Shown here one piece after another: positions 45,935 to 57,400 of a stretch of 64,000 nt of DNA. The notes under the pieces are model-generated. The model saw nothing but the letters and a program-made list of their open reading frames with translations. It was not told the origin of the DNA and did no database searches. Each line of letters starts with the position of its first letter. Position 1 is the first letter of the stretch. The DNA lies in contig MCGO01000062.1 in NCBI GenBank assembly GCA_002104985.1, forward strand, positions 186,001-250,000, in the 5' to 3' direction. The position numbers were made by a program, and so were the translations under genes. The stretch is from Rhizoclosmatium globosum. Lineage: Eukaryota; Chytridiomycota; Chytridiomycetes; Chytridiales; Chytriomycetaceae.

Positions 45935-46297
45935 TGTTAGGTATTATGCGTTCAGGACGCAGACAACGAGGGCGCGATTTCTCATCACTTCTTCTCTCTC
46001 TTGATCCTAATTCCCTTTCTGCCCTCTTGCCTCCAGATGACGCCATTGGAGCACAATCTCCATAGGAGATGTGGAGAAAACTCTCACTGTGGTTATTCTA
46101 CCCTCGGTAGTGTCTGATCCCAAACCACACACACCACTTCCAAAGCCACAAGCCTAGCCTGCTACGTATAATCTGCTATCTGAGACTTTGGTAAGTGTTA
46201 CAGTTCTCTCTACAAGCTACAACATGTTTATTGGCTATCGTGCAGCCTCTCACCGCCGACGTGTTGTATTCCGCCTTGAAGACTGGAATATCCAACA
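45935..46297 (-). repeat. 363-bp solo LTR inserted in the copia-2 protease region
   Basis: Begins TGTTAGG and ends CCAACA (TG...CA) and is flanked by a perfect 5-bp duplication CCAAG (45930-45934 and 46298-46302). Removing it with one CCAAG restores the copia-2 reading frame across ...SLQALGTGTAVIKL. No coding sequence inside. It is different from the 118-bp LTR of the first copia element. Strand uncertain. Confidence 0.8.
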
Positions 46298-46505
46298 CCA
46301 AGAGCTTGAAGGCTCAGAGCGCTTTTTGAAGACGTTTGCACAATGGATTTTTCCAATTTGAGGTGCGTAAAGTACGTAATAGTTTTAAGGATGCTTGTGT
46401 TGCTTCTGTTGTCAATGATGATTGGGTAGTATGGTTGCCAAGTTTGTGATGATGGAATGGGTGTTATGGAGTTGTGGTTAACCCAGGAGTTGCCACCTGG
46501 GCTAA

Positions 46506-47622
46506 TTAAAAACCCTGCTCAGATTTGTTGTTGGCAATCTGAGCATTATTGAGTGCTTGGCGTAATTCATTTGACAATGTGTGATTGGAGGCTGCACCGT
46601 TTAAGGCAGCAATTACTTGGCAGATTAAGTTGCCGTTTCCATCAGCATTCATGTTTGCTTGAGGATTGTTGTATTGATATTTGGAACCTTTTTCTCTTTG
46701 TCGGCTCTGTCCGTTACGTTTGTTTTTGGAAACAAACGCGTTGTAACGTGGATCTTTCTTGCATTGCCAACCCCAGTGTGTTCCTTTTCCATTACATGTT
46801 GGACAAATGTACTCACGTGGGACAGGCTTTTTGGCTTTGGCAAGAGGATTGTAACGGTTGTTTGGATTTGAGTTCCAACTGTAAGGTGGATGAGTATCGT
46901 TTGTTTGAGAAGAGGAAATATCCAAATTTGCAATAGCCATAATTGGCTTGTAATCGAGTTCTACTTCAATTTGCATTGTCGCTGATGCATCCCTTTTGGT
47001 TTGCAAAGTGTGTGACGAGTCCATCGGTGATGGCAGTGCGCTGTTTCACAAAAGTATCCAACGTAGCAAATGCCACAACATTGGGGTTTGCCATAATTGG
47101 ACGGATCACCTTGCGAAATCTGTCTATGTACTCACCGATGGTTTCTGTAGCTTCCATCTTGAAATTGGTGAAGTCCTTAACAATAGTCTTCACTTGTTGG
47201 TCGTTGACTGAGTTAGTTCTTGCAAACAATTTCTTAAGAACATCGTAAGCACAGGTCGACTCAGATGGTGGGACCATCTTAAAGTTGGAAGAGACATTCA
47301 GGAGGATAAGTGAGATAGCCGCCATATTCTCACGTAGATTGCCTGGAAAGGAACTGTTGTCATTTGTGACAGCGTTAACCAAGCTGTAGATGTCTCCATT
47401 GTTGGTAAAGGCATGATGGATTTGGTTTGGATCCTCGTTTTGAGCGTTTGCACCATTAGCAGCGTTCAGGTGTTGATTGGCACCTGGATTGTTGTTACGA
47501 ATGTAACGTGTATCGATGCAATGGATGTGCAAGAACACCCTTGAGTGCCATCTCCCGAGAGATGCGGTTTATTGGACCGGTAAGGGGTTCAATAATGTCA
47601 ATAGTCTTCGCGTTTTGCATTT
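46506..47622 (-). pseudogene. copia-2 gag
   Basis: Starts MQNAKTIDIIEPLTGPINRI at 47622, shifts frame near 47515, then continues through a retrotransposon gag (UBN2-type) domain (ENMAAISLILLNVSSNFKM, AYDVLKKLFARTNS, IGEYIDRFRKVIRP), shifts again near 46970-47020, and ends with a nucleocapsid-like CPTCNGKGTHWGWQC cluster and an Asn-rich tail (stop 46506). At least two frameshifts. Confidence 0.78.
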
Positions 47623-47640
47623 GGAATTTGTTTTAAAAGT

Positions 47641-48096
47641 CTTGTTTTAAGCTTGTGTGGTTGTGGTGGGTCTTTTGTGTAGATCTGTGCCACTTTGGGT
47701 CAGAAAACCCCCGCTTTTAAAGCAAATTTCCCATGTTTGGGGCGTGTAGGGGGAGTGGGTAAGTGCCACCTGATTGAGGCGTATTTTTTGGAGCCACCCT
47801 GTTTTGGGTTGGTGGTTTTTTGTTGACTTTTTGTAGTGCACAAGCCTTTTAGCTTGAATTGGGTTAAGTTTGGAGGTCTATTGCGACAAATTTGAATTAA
47901 TAATCGTGATAAATAATCAAAATTATTGGTTGTTTCTTTATTGAAGGGGCTTTGTGCTGTAGTTTGTTTTGTACAAGTGATGGGGCAATGGGGGTAGTGC
48001 CACGTGATTTCGAATTGTGTAATTGTGTATTAGATTCAGCGCCTCAAATTGTGGGATAAAAAGCTGGAGTTAGGTTGGGGGGTGGAGTGTATCAAA
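47641..48096. other. Leader-like non-coding region next to copia-2 gag
   Basis: AT-rich, with blocks such as GTGCCACCTGATT and GTGCCACGTGATTT repeated in variant form (47763 and 47998). It may be the copia-2 leader, but no LTR end was found. Confidence 0.35.
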
Positions 48097-48882
48097 ATGT
48101 CCATGATTGACACACATAGTCCAATGTCAAGTTCTATGTCTTGTTCCACGCTTGTGTCCCAGTCTATCTACACATTGGATGATATCTTTGGTTCTGATTT
48201 TAGTGTTGATGATAATCCAGTAGTCCAGGATCCTGTTGTTCAAGGTCCAGATGTTCAAGGTCCAGTCAACCCAGTTCCTTTGAGTGATCCAGTCCCTATT
48301 CATATCCCAGGATTCGACAATCCAATGCATGATGGTTCTGTGTCTGTTCAGTACCAAGAATGGCTGCGCAGAGTTGTTGAAATGGAAGGAGCTCAGGTTA
48401 TAAATGCCAATGCCCAGACTGCACTTGAGCCTGGGGAGAGTCCTTTCAGTAGCGTGGGCTCTTTCAAGATTGAGCCACTGTATGATGAGCGTGATGACCA
48501 TGGGCATGAGGTTGAGCAAGGTGTTGCTACCTCTAATCAAGTATCTACTTATCAGTTCCAGCAAGGCCAGGACAACGATTTGGATATGCCAGATCTTGCT
48601 AATAGCAACAGCGTGGACAGCTTGGACAAGGCTGGTGCTCACGGGAGGGTGTCTTTGGATCAGGATTTACTTCCAGTTGGTGTTCAAGTCCACAATGGAA
48701 AAATCTATGTAGAAGACGACCTGCACGAGGGCCATATTATGATTCTACCAGGCTTACCGCTTCACAGATTAATGGAATCGCGGGGTGTGCATGGAAGGAA
48801 CATTCTGAAGAAGTGGTTACACTGGAATCTTTGCCGTAATGGGTTGCACCGCTGGTTTAAGGTGATTGATAGGATTGATTAG
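48097..48882 (+). CDS. ORF of unknown function, 261 aa
   Basis: An uninterrupted frame (an ATG at 48049 would add 16 residues). The N-terminal half is Ser/Pro/Val/Asp-rich with a short repeated motif (VVQDPVVQGPDVQGPVNPVP). The middle is acidic. The C-terminus is better structured and basic (DDLHEGHIMILPGLPLHRL, then NILKKWLHWNLCRNGLHRWF). It lies between copia-2 and the next gypsy fragment, opposite in strand to copia-2, so it could be an extra ORF of one of these elements or a captured gene. No family recognised. Confidence 0.45.
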   Translation: MSMIDTHSPMSSSMSCSTLVSQSIYTLDDIFGSDFSVDDNPVVQDPVVQGPDVQGPVNPVPLSDPVPIHIPGFDNPMHDGSVSVQYQEWLRRVVEMEGAQVINANAQTALEPGESPFSSVGSFKIEPLYDERDDHGHEVEQGVATSNQVSTYQFQQGQDNDLDMPDLANSNSVDSLDKAGAHGRVSLDQDLLPVGVQVHNGKIYVEDDLHEGHIMILPGLPLHRLMESRGVHGRNILKKWLHWNLCRNGLHRWFKVIDRID

Positions 48883-49284
48883 TTCTTCTTTCGAATAAAT
48901 TGTTGTTTTTCTGTTAGTAATGTTTCAAACTCTTGTGTTTCAGTTTCATTTTCAGTTTCGGAAAAATTCCATAACTCTTTCGGATTTTTCTGCAGCTCAT
49001 GTTTCAGAGTCGGAGGAGTGTCTCAGATTCTTTGAGACTACTTGTGTTTGCAGGTTTCTTGGACAGTCGGAGGATGAGACTGAGACTCTTAATCTATTGG
49101 TGTTAGTCTCTAGGGCGAGGACGGTATCTGACTGTAGCAACTGCTAGGAAGGTGAAGGAAGAATTAAGGAAGGGAACCGACGGTGTTTTTGGGAAAGAAA
49201 AAGTAAGGTGATTTATTCATTCTCATCTCTCTTTATAGCGTTTCAAGTCTAGCTCACTTTGCCCGTGCATCTGATCGCAACAAT
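48883..49284. other. Non-coding spacer, possibly LTR-like
   Basis: Contains TTTCAGTTTC/TTTCAGAGTC-type short repeats around 48940-49010 and, on the minus strand, CTATAAAGAGAG (TATA-like) near 49240. This would suit an LTR promoter, but no matching second copy is present. Confidence 0.3.
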
Positions 49285-49463
49285 TCTCAATCCACCTGAA
49301 CCACAGACATCTCACATCCTTCACGTGGAAAGGAAAGAGATACGAATTCCAATTGCCACCATTTGGTTTGAAGAATATGCCAGTATTTTTTCAGAAACAA
49401 ATGGAGAAATTGAAACTGGAGACCACAGTAGACATGTGCTGGAAAATTTTATTTATCGCTAAT
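49285..49463 (+). pseudogene. Ty3/gypsy RT fragment 2
   Basis: About 105 bp repeat of fragment 1 (from CTCAATCCACCTG to GAAGAATATGCCAGTA; a few differences), but here the sequence continues correctly into VFFQKQMEKL, the next conserved RT block, and on to 49463, where another insertion begins. The two fragments therefore overlap, forming a direct repeat around the copia-2 block. Confidence 0.8.
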
Positions 49464-50676
49464 GTGCGTCCTTTAGCATTATTTTGCGATGGGTATCGAA
49501 CAGATCGGTATTATCGATAACAGCCGATCTGATATCGGAAAATAAAGAAAAATATAGTGAATTATAGTCAAATATCGATAATCGTCTCTTATTATCGGTA
49601 AATCGCAATAAAATACCGTCAAATAGCGATAGCGGACTTTATACTTCTTTAATGCAATCATAAGGAAGAATGTGGCTGAGAGAAAGTATGGAAGTCCCAA
49701 ATGTAGAGAACGCATTTTATTCAATCATCCATTTAATAGGTTTTACGTTTAGATCCTTGATTACGTTGAGTATGACGTGGTTGGGTTAATCAGTGCACCT
49801 CCTTCTCTTCATCTACGACTCTCTTCATCTACGACTTCGTTGTCATCATCATCCCATCCTTCTTCCCCTTTCTTCTCGTTCGTTTCTCTCATCATAAGTA
49901 GAACTCAAGGATGTTGGACCTGTGTTTCTCAACACATTCTCCACAAGCAACCAGTCAACCCGCTCAATCTACTTGGCCAAGGAGTTTGCATTAAAATTGT
50001 TTTGAGTGTCTTGTTCTATAGTACGAGGTAAGTTGAATACCCACAAACCAAAACAACTCACAACTTCCATATGAACTATCGTATTGTTAGCGACGTTAAC
50101 ATGAAGGCTGCAATATGGCATCTGCCATTTTCGTCGTTGTCAATTGTCGTCTTCGACTCTTCGTCTTTGTCATTTTGATGTCTTGTTGAAGAGTTTCTCA
50201 TTTGGAGATGGGTGAATGCCATCTCCATTCACCCATCCAGCAAAGATTTCCTCATATCTTCAAATAAATGTGTTTAAAGTATATTCTTATTTCTGTTTCT
50301 TCGTGCGTCTCCTTTCGTCATATATCCAATTTGTGGATAATATATACAACGGGAGTACAAAACGAACAGCGAAATGGCAAAGTGGTGGCGAACGTACCTT
50401 CCCGCGAAGAGCTCTGTGTTCGATTCTGCGTGTTCCCATTTTAATGATGATGCAGAAGCCCATGACCAGGCCAATGACTATAAACTCAACGGTAAACATC
50501 GTGTGGAATGCCGCGATAGCTGCCTACTATAAAGATCGATATTCTTCGATGATGTACTTGCGCGAAAAATCGTTGTTTATCGGTATCTCACGCTTCAATA
50601 AATCCAGCACAATTCTAGTGATATTTTATACATGGTAAAGGAAAAGACAATTTTTTTTGTCCCCACTCACCAACAA
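49464..50676. mobile_element. 1.2-kb insertion in the gypsy RT with pol III-like boxes and palindromes
   Basis: Interrupts the gypsy RT just before its xxDD box (QDDLFIHS resumes at 50677). It is non-coding. Features: a CGATA-rich palindromic cluster at 49495-49640; a perfect 12-bp hairpin at 50207-50237; and tRNA-like promoter boxes at 50375-50385 and 50417-50426. It could be one composite insertion or several. No terminal repeats or clear target duplication found. Confidence 0.45.
50368..50440 (+). other. tRNA-like pol III promoter boxes (possible SINE head)
   Basis: TGGCAAAGTGG fits the A-box consensus TRGCNNAGYNGG, and TGTTCGATTC, 42 bp later, fits the B box GGTTCGANTCC. That spacing is normal for a tRNA. 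The T stem and acceptor stem do not pair properly, so it is not an intact tRNA gene; a tRNA-derived SINE or a tRNA pseudogene fits better. Confidence 0.4.
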
Positions 50677-52900
50677 ATCAGGACGACCTTTTTATCCACT
50701 CACGCAACTGGCAAGAACATACCAGTTGCTTGATCACAGTCATAAAGAAACTGACAGAGAATAACCTGCGTATTAGCCTGCGTAAATGCCAATTTGGGCA
50801 TAGAGAAGTCAAGTTGCTCGGATTTATGAAGAGTGCCCAAGGAATCTGTGTAGATCCGGATAGACTGAAAGAAATTGCATCTTGGAAACTACCAAACAAA
50901 GAAGGGGGGTCATTTTCAAAAGTGGGTCATATGCTGGAATTTCTTAACTATTTGCGGGACCATATCCCGAGCTACTCAACCATTGCAGCACCACTGAAAG
51001 CAATTTGGAACGAGAAGCACCCACAGAGAGTATGGGGGCCAGAGCAAGACACCCCATTCAAGGCTCTCTGCCAAGCTGTAGCAGAAGCTCCAATCCTTAC
51101 GACTCCTGATTACAAGAAACCATTTTTTGTGGCAACAGATGCGTCTAATTTTGGCATTGGAGGAGTTCTCTACTAGAAGGACAAAGCAGGGCACCACAAA
51201 TACATTCAATTCACAGCAAAAACGTTCTCAGACTGCCAGTCACAATATTCCACTACGCATTAAGAACTGCTGGGAATTGTCCACTGCCTCAAGAAATTCC
51301 ACCCACATCTGTACGGGACAACATTCACGTTGGAAACAGACCACCAAGCTCTTACCTATCTATTTTCCCAAAAACAGCTCAGTGTCATACTGCAAGGATG
51401 GATAGACACACTCCTCTCCTACGACTTCACGATTTCCCACATTCCAGGCATCAAGAACGTGTTGCCAGATGCCTTGAGCAGAATCCTGCAAGATTTTGAG
51501 ACAGCAGTCCCAGCAAGTATTCTCAGCAACAATGTGACATCAGAATTGGACGACAAATATTTTATATCACTGGGAGCTGGGTTCCTACCGGACACATCAA
51601 CACCCTTAGAAGTAATCAACTATGGGGAACGGGACTAATTGGAGCCAGTCCACTGCGTGAATCTCAAGCACCACGCCATTGTAGACCTGGCCCTTCACAG
51701 AATACCACCACCAGAGGAAAGGGAAGTTTTACTGAAACAAGCACATGGTATTGGGCACTTGGGTACCAATGCGTTGGTCAAACATTTGTGGACGGAAGGA
51801 TTCAACTGGCCATCGGTTAAAACAGATGCAGCTGAACACACCGCAAAATGCATCGAATGTGCCAGGTGGAAAATAGGAAAGCATGGTTTCCACCCACTAA
51901 GATCTATTAGCGCCGGACTCCCCTCGATCACGTAGCAGTCTACCTATTCCAGATATCAAAGTGTTCAGTAGAGGGGTTCAACTATGTAATTGTATTTGTT
52001 GACGTGGCCACGAAGTTTGTAATTCTGAGACCAATCAAGACAAAGGACAAAGTTACAATCACAGACGCCCTATTGCAGATATTCTGCGACTTTGGATTCC
52101 CAAAAATAGTGCAAAGCGATGGAGCTCGAGATTTCTGCAACAAACTGTTCTGGTCAATTGTGGAAAAGGAAACGCACCAAATTACAACGCCCTACACACC
52201 GCAGGGGAATGCACTTGTTGAAAGGCACGTGCAAGACGCAAAAACAGTGCTACTGAAGATGCTACAGGGAGATTTCAACCACTGGCAGGAAGCGGTACCC
52301 TGGGTTCAATACATTCTCAATACCAAAGTGTCCAGGACCCATGCATCAATACCTTTCAGTCTGATTTTTGCCAGAGCATGGAACACTCTTACAGATTACT
52401 CATTCACGTCAGCCAAACCTATTTCACTCAAAGAACTGCAGAAGAGATGTGACACAATGCATGACCTGGTATTCCCAATTGTAGCAAGCAAACTGAACAC
52501 GTACCAGGAACGGATGGAAATTGGAACCAAGGTACAAAGGACCTTTCAAAATCATCCACAAGACCCGACAAGGGACTCTCCAATTGTTGGACGCAGACAG
52601 GAAAGCACTGGGTCAAAACTATTCACCACAACAACTGAAACTGATCTCATCCGACACCTTCTTTGGTCCAACGGCCATGATCAGAAAGATTGTCAACCAC
52701 AAAACTGAAAAGGATAGTTCAAAGTCATACTTGGTGGATGGGAGGACAAGGACATTCCAAACAATAGGTCGCGTACAAAGATTTTATTGATGCTAAGATT
52801 GTGACAGACTACGATGACAGCCTCAACCCAAACTCAAAGAAGAATAAGAAGATCGAGAAAGATAAAGCAGCGAAGTACCAGAGAAAAGAAGAGTAGGCTT
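50677..52900 (+). pseudogene. Ty3/gypsy pol fragment 3: RT, RNase H, integrase
   Basis: Resumes at the RT catalytic box (QDDLFIHS), then RT thumb (KCQFGHREVKLLGFM), RNase H (FVATDASNFGIGGVLY; LETDHQALTYL) and an integrase with zinc-binding H-H-C-C (HGIGHLG...CIECARW), D (VFVDVATKF), D (QSDGARDF) and E (PQGNALVERHV). Stops at 51174-51176 and 51261-51263, another TAA near 51637, and frameshifts near 51930 and 52550 make it non-functional. The tail is Lys-rich (KKNKKIEKDKAAKYQRKEE). No LTR seen on either side. Confidence 0.85.
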
Positions 52901-53112
52901 GACAAAAGTTTAAGTGACTCAAAATCAGTCGCAATAGTGCTGTGGTTTGTGAGGTAGTGCTGAGAGTATGGACCGTTGGTGGTACCACTTCTTCATCATG
53001 ATTGTACAGAGGAATCTTCTCTCTGAAAACTTCAGTTTCCATTGAAAGGAAGCTTGTTGTTGCGTTGGTTGCAAGTTATGTTGCTTTCACATGATTGTTT
53101 TGTTGGTCCAGA

Positions 53113-54446
53113 ATGTCATCGAATCCAATCCCAGGATTGTCAGGGGCTGGACCCTCTTCTGGAACCTGTGCCACCACTTCTAGCATACCTCTAATACCAT
53201 CTACAAACTCTGAGTCTGACGAGCCTGAGAATGTTCCTCTCAGTTTCTATCTACCACGCGAATGTGTCGTCTTCAACTTGACTTCCCTGTTCGTGTTGCG
53301 CAACGTCGGCAAGGCCAACAACAAAAAGAAATACATCAGCAAATTTGAAGATTACAACTGGTTCCGCGACAATCCTGCTATCTTTAAATCATCATATCTC
53401 TGCAAAGCTACCAAGGTTCCGGACCAACCGGCTTCCAACCGAGAGATTTTGTCACAAGTTCTGCACTATTTGTACGGAAATGCACACATGCATAATTTCA
53501 CCATCAGCAGACTACTTAATCAAGAGCAAAAGATTTTTGATCTGGAACGCCAAGTGGGAACGTTGGAAGAATCACTCAAGGTCCTCAAAGTTGGAGAACC
53601 CAAAGTAATTGATTCTTTCCTTCTTTCATTTTTAATCCTTTTTGTTTTGTAGAAGCCAGGATTGTTGAGTGGAATGGGAGGCACGTTTGGAAAGATAAGC
53701 TTTTTCATTCTTCTCACCTGAGTATTCTGTCCTCATTACTGTATCATCTCTTAGTACACTGGTAAGCAAGCTCAAGGCCAGCCTCCCGAAAACTCTTTGG
53801 GAACGCCTCTGCCAAAAGCATCCCACTCTCGGACTTTGCCACCTTCTGATGAATCCGAAAAGAAAAACAAGTTCACATATTTTTTTTTCAAAGGAAAGGC
53901 TTGCAGGCCAGTCCATGACTATGTTCAAAGCCACACCATCTCACCAGATGTTCAAGTTTGATTGAATGATTGATTGCAAACAACTGTTCTTCACCGTTTC
54001 TGAAGTTAGAACAAATATGACTCCTGAGCATACAAAATTCCTCTCTGCCAGACAAGCTGCTTGGAAGTACTGCGAGCCAGTATATCAGCATATCACCAAA
54101 AAGAACCCTTCAAGTAAGTTTGTCATTTGGACATGTCCTTGGCTGAATCCGTTTTAGCATTCACTGTCATTGCCAAACTCACCTACCACTCAAACTCATC
54201 GGAAGCAAACACACTATCATGCCTCTGTCATTGTGAACAGGCTGTTTGGTTTGATGGGAATAGTCCTGGAAGCGGATATTGTCTTGTTCCAACTGAGTAC
54301 ATTAAGTGAGTACAACGACATCACCAATTGTTGCTAACCTCCCTTTCCCTTTTAGTGCAGAACTTCAATATATGGACTCAAAACTTGTCGAATCACTGTT
54401 CCAACCCAAAGATTTTGATTCCACAACTCTGATCATTTGTATCTGA
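53113..54446 (+). CDS. Multi-exon gene of unknown function, ending at the satellite edge
   Basis: Exon 1 (53113-53604) codes 164 residues: a Ser/Pro-rich start, then a folded-looking domain (FYLPRECVVFNLTSLF; KKKYISKFEDYNWFRDNPAIF; EILSQVLHYLYGNAHMHN) and a short coiled coil (QEQKIFDLERQVGTLEESLKVL). Introns 53605-53652, 54114-54157 and 54306-54355 are clear; the joins between about 53680 and 54010 are not resolved. Later exons code ...HTKFLSARQAAWKYCEPVYQ..., a Cys/His pair (LSCLCHCEQAVWFDG) and a final exon that stops at 54444-54446, which lies in the first bases of the satellite. It may be a host gene whose 3' end was replaced by satellite, or an ORF of an unrecognised element. Confidence 0.5.
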
Positions 54447-57400
54447 TTTGGAGCACTTTTGGTGGTCCTCAGAAAACACTTATCATTTGACGAGTGTCTA
54501 CAAAACTACTCCAAACACATTGAAGTCAGTCTTGGATACTAGATTGGGCCAGAAGACAGACTATTAAACATGATGGCTAAGTTTCATCTGATTTGGAGCA
54601 CTTTTGGTGGTCCTCAGAAAACACTTATCATTTGACGAGTGTCTACAAAACTACTGCAAACACACAGAACTCAGTCTTGGATGCTAGATTGGGCCAGAAG
54701 ACAGACTATTAAACATGATGGCTAAGTTTCATCTGATTTGGAGCACTTTTGGTGGTCCTCAGAAAACACTTATCATTTGACGAGTGTCTACAAAACTACT
54801 GCAAACACACAGAACTCAGTCTTGGATGCTAGATTGGGCCAGAAGACAGACTATTAAACATGATGGCTAAGTTTCATCTGATTTGGAGCACTTTTGGTGG
54901 TCCTCAGAAAACACTTATCATTTGACGAGTGTCTACAAAACTACTGCAAAACACAGAACTCAGTCTTGGATCTAGATTGGGCCAGAAGACAGACTATTAA
55001 ACATGATGGCTAAGTTTCATCTGATTTGGAGCACTTTTGGTGGTCCTCAGAAAACACTTATCATTTGACGAGTGTCTACAAAACTACTGCAAACACACAG
55101 AACTCAGTCTTGGATGCTAGATTGGGCCAGAAGACAGACTATTAAACATGATGGCTAAGTTTCATCTGATTTGGAGCACTTTTGGTGGTCCTCAGAAAAC
55201 ACTTATCATTTGACGAGTGTCTACAAAACTACTGCAAACACACAGAACTCAGTCTTGGATACTAGATTGGGCCAGAAGACAGACTATTAAACATGATGGC
55301 TAAGTTTCATCTGATTTGGAGCACTTTTGGTGGTCCTCAGAAAACACTTATCATTTGACGAGTGTCTACAAAACTACTGCAAACACACAGAACTCAGTCT
55401 TGGATACTAGATTGGGCCAGAAGACAGACTATTAAACATGATGGCTAAGTTTCATCTGATTTGGAGCACTTTTGGTGGTCCTCAGAAAACACTTATCATT
55501 TGACGAGTGTCTACAAAACTACTGCAAACACAGAACTCAGTCTTGGATACTAGATTGGGCCAGAAGACAGACTATTAAACATGATGGCTAAGTTTCATCT
55601 GATTTGGAGCACTTTTGGTGGTCCTCAGAAAACACTTATCATTTGACGAGTGTCTACAAAACTACTGCAAACACACAGAACTCAGTCTTGGATACTAGAT
55701 TGGGCCAGAAGACAGACTATTAAACATGATGGCTAAGTTTCATCTGATTTGGAGCACTTTTGGTGGTCCTCAGAAAACACTTATCATTTGACGAGTGTCT
55801 ACAAAACTACTGCAAACACACAGAACTCAGTCTTGGATACTAGATTGGGCCAGAAGACAGACTATTAAACATGATGGCTAAGTTTCATCTGATTTGGAGC
55901 ACTTTTGGTGGTCCTCAGAAAACACTTATCATTTGACGAGTGTCTACAAAACTACTGCAAACACACAGAACTCAGTCTTGGATACTAGATTGGGCCAGAA
56001 GACAGACTATTAAACATGATGGCTAAGTTTCATCTGATTTGGAGCACTTTTGGTGGTCCTCAGAAAACACTTATCATTTGACGAGTGTCTACAAAACTAC
56101 TGCAAACACACAGAACTCAGTCTTGGATACTAGATTGGGCCAGAAGACAGACTATTAAACATGATGGCTAAGTTTCATCTGATTTGGAGCACTTTTGGTG
56201 GTCCTCAGAAAACACTTATCATTTGACGAGTGTCTACAAAACTACTGCAAACACACAGAACTCAGTCTTGGATACTAGATTGGGCCAGAAGACAGACTAT
56301 TAAACATGATGGCTAAGTTTCATCTGATTTGGAGCACTTTTGGTGGTCCTCAGAAAACACTTATCATTTGACGAGTGTCTACAAAACTACTGCAAACACA
56401 CAGAACTCAGTCTTGGATACTAGATTGGGCCAGAAGACAGACTATTAAACATGATGGCTAAGTTTCATCTGATTTGGAGCACTTTTGGTGGTCCTCAGAA
56501 AACACTTATCATTTGACGAGTGTCTACAAAACTACTGCAAACACCAGAACTCAGTCTTGGATACTAGATTGGGCCAGAAGACAGACTATTAAACATGATG
56601 GCTAAGTTTCATCTGATTTGGAGCACTTTTGGTGGTCCTCAGAAAACACTTATCATTTGACGAGTGTCTACAAAACTACTGCAAACACACAGAACTCAGT
56701 CTTGGATACTAGATTGGGCCAGAAGACAGACTATTAAACATGATGGCTAAGTTTCATCTGATTTGGAGCACTTTTGGTGGTCCTCAGAAAACACTTATCA
56801 TTTGACGAGTGTCTACAAAACTACTGCAAACACACAGAACTCAGTCTTGGATACTAGATTGGGCCAGAAGACAGACTATTAAACATGATGGCTAAGTTTC
56901 ATCTGATTTGGAGCACTTTTGGTGGTCCTCAGAAAACACTTATCATTTGACGAGTGTCTACAAAACTACTGCAAACACACAGAACTCAGTCTTGGATACT
57001 AGATTGGGCCAGAAGACAGACTATTAAACATGATGGCTAAGTTTCATCTGATTTGGAGCACTTTTGGTGGTCCTCAGAAAACACTTATCATTTGACGAGT
57101 GTCTACAAAACTACTGCAAACACACAGAACTCAGTCTTGGATACTAGATTGGGCCAGAAGACAGACTATTAAACATGATGGCTAAGTTTCATCTGATTTG
57201 GAGCACTTTTGGTGGTCCTCAGAAAACACTTATCATTTGACGAGTGTCTACAAAACTACTGCAAACACACAGAACTCAGTCTTGGATACTAGATTGGGCC
57301 AGAAGACAGACTATTAAACATGATGGCTAAGTTTCATCTGATTTGGAGCACTTTTGGTGGTCCTCAGAAAACACTTATCATTTGACGAGTGTCTACAAAA

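Larger units (their letters stand above)
43837..47640 (-). mobile_element. Second copia remnant (minus), gag to start of RT
   Basis: Degenerate Ty1/copia element in the opposite orientation. Reading from the right: gag (47622-46506), protease and pre-integrase region, integrase, a linker, and RT truncated at its very start (NVVGCKWYW ends at 43837). Several frameshifts are present. It has no intron-like gaps, unlike the first copia element. No LTR pair could be identified, and its right boundary is uncertain. Confidence 0.8.

Noticed and set aside
50368..50440. Functional tRNA gene
   Set aside because: A and B boxes are present, but the T and acceptor stems do not pair.
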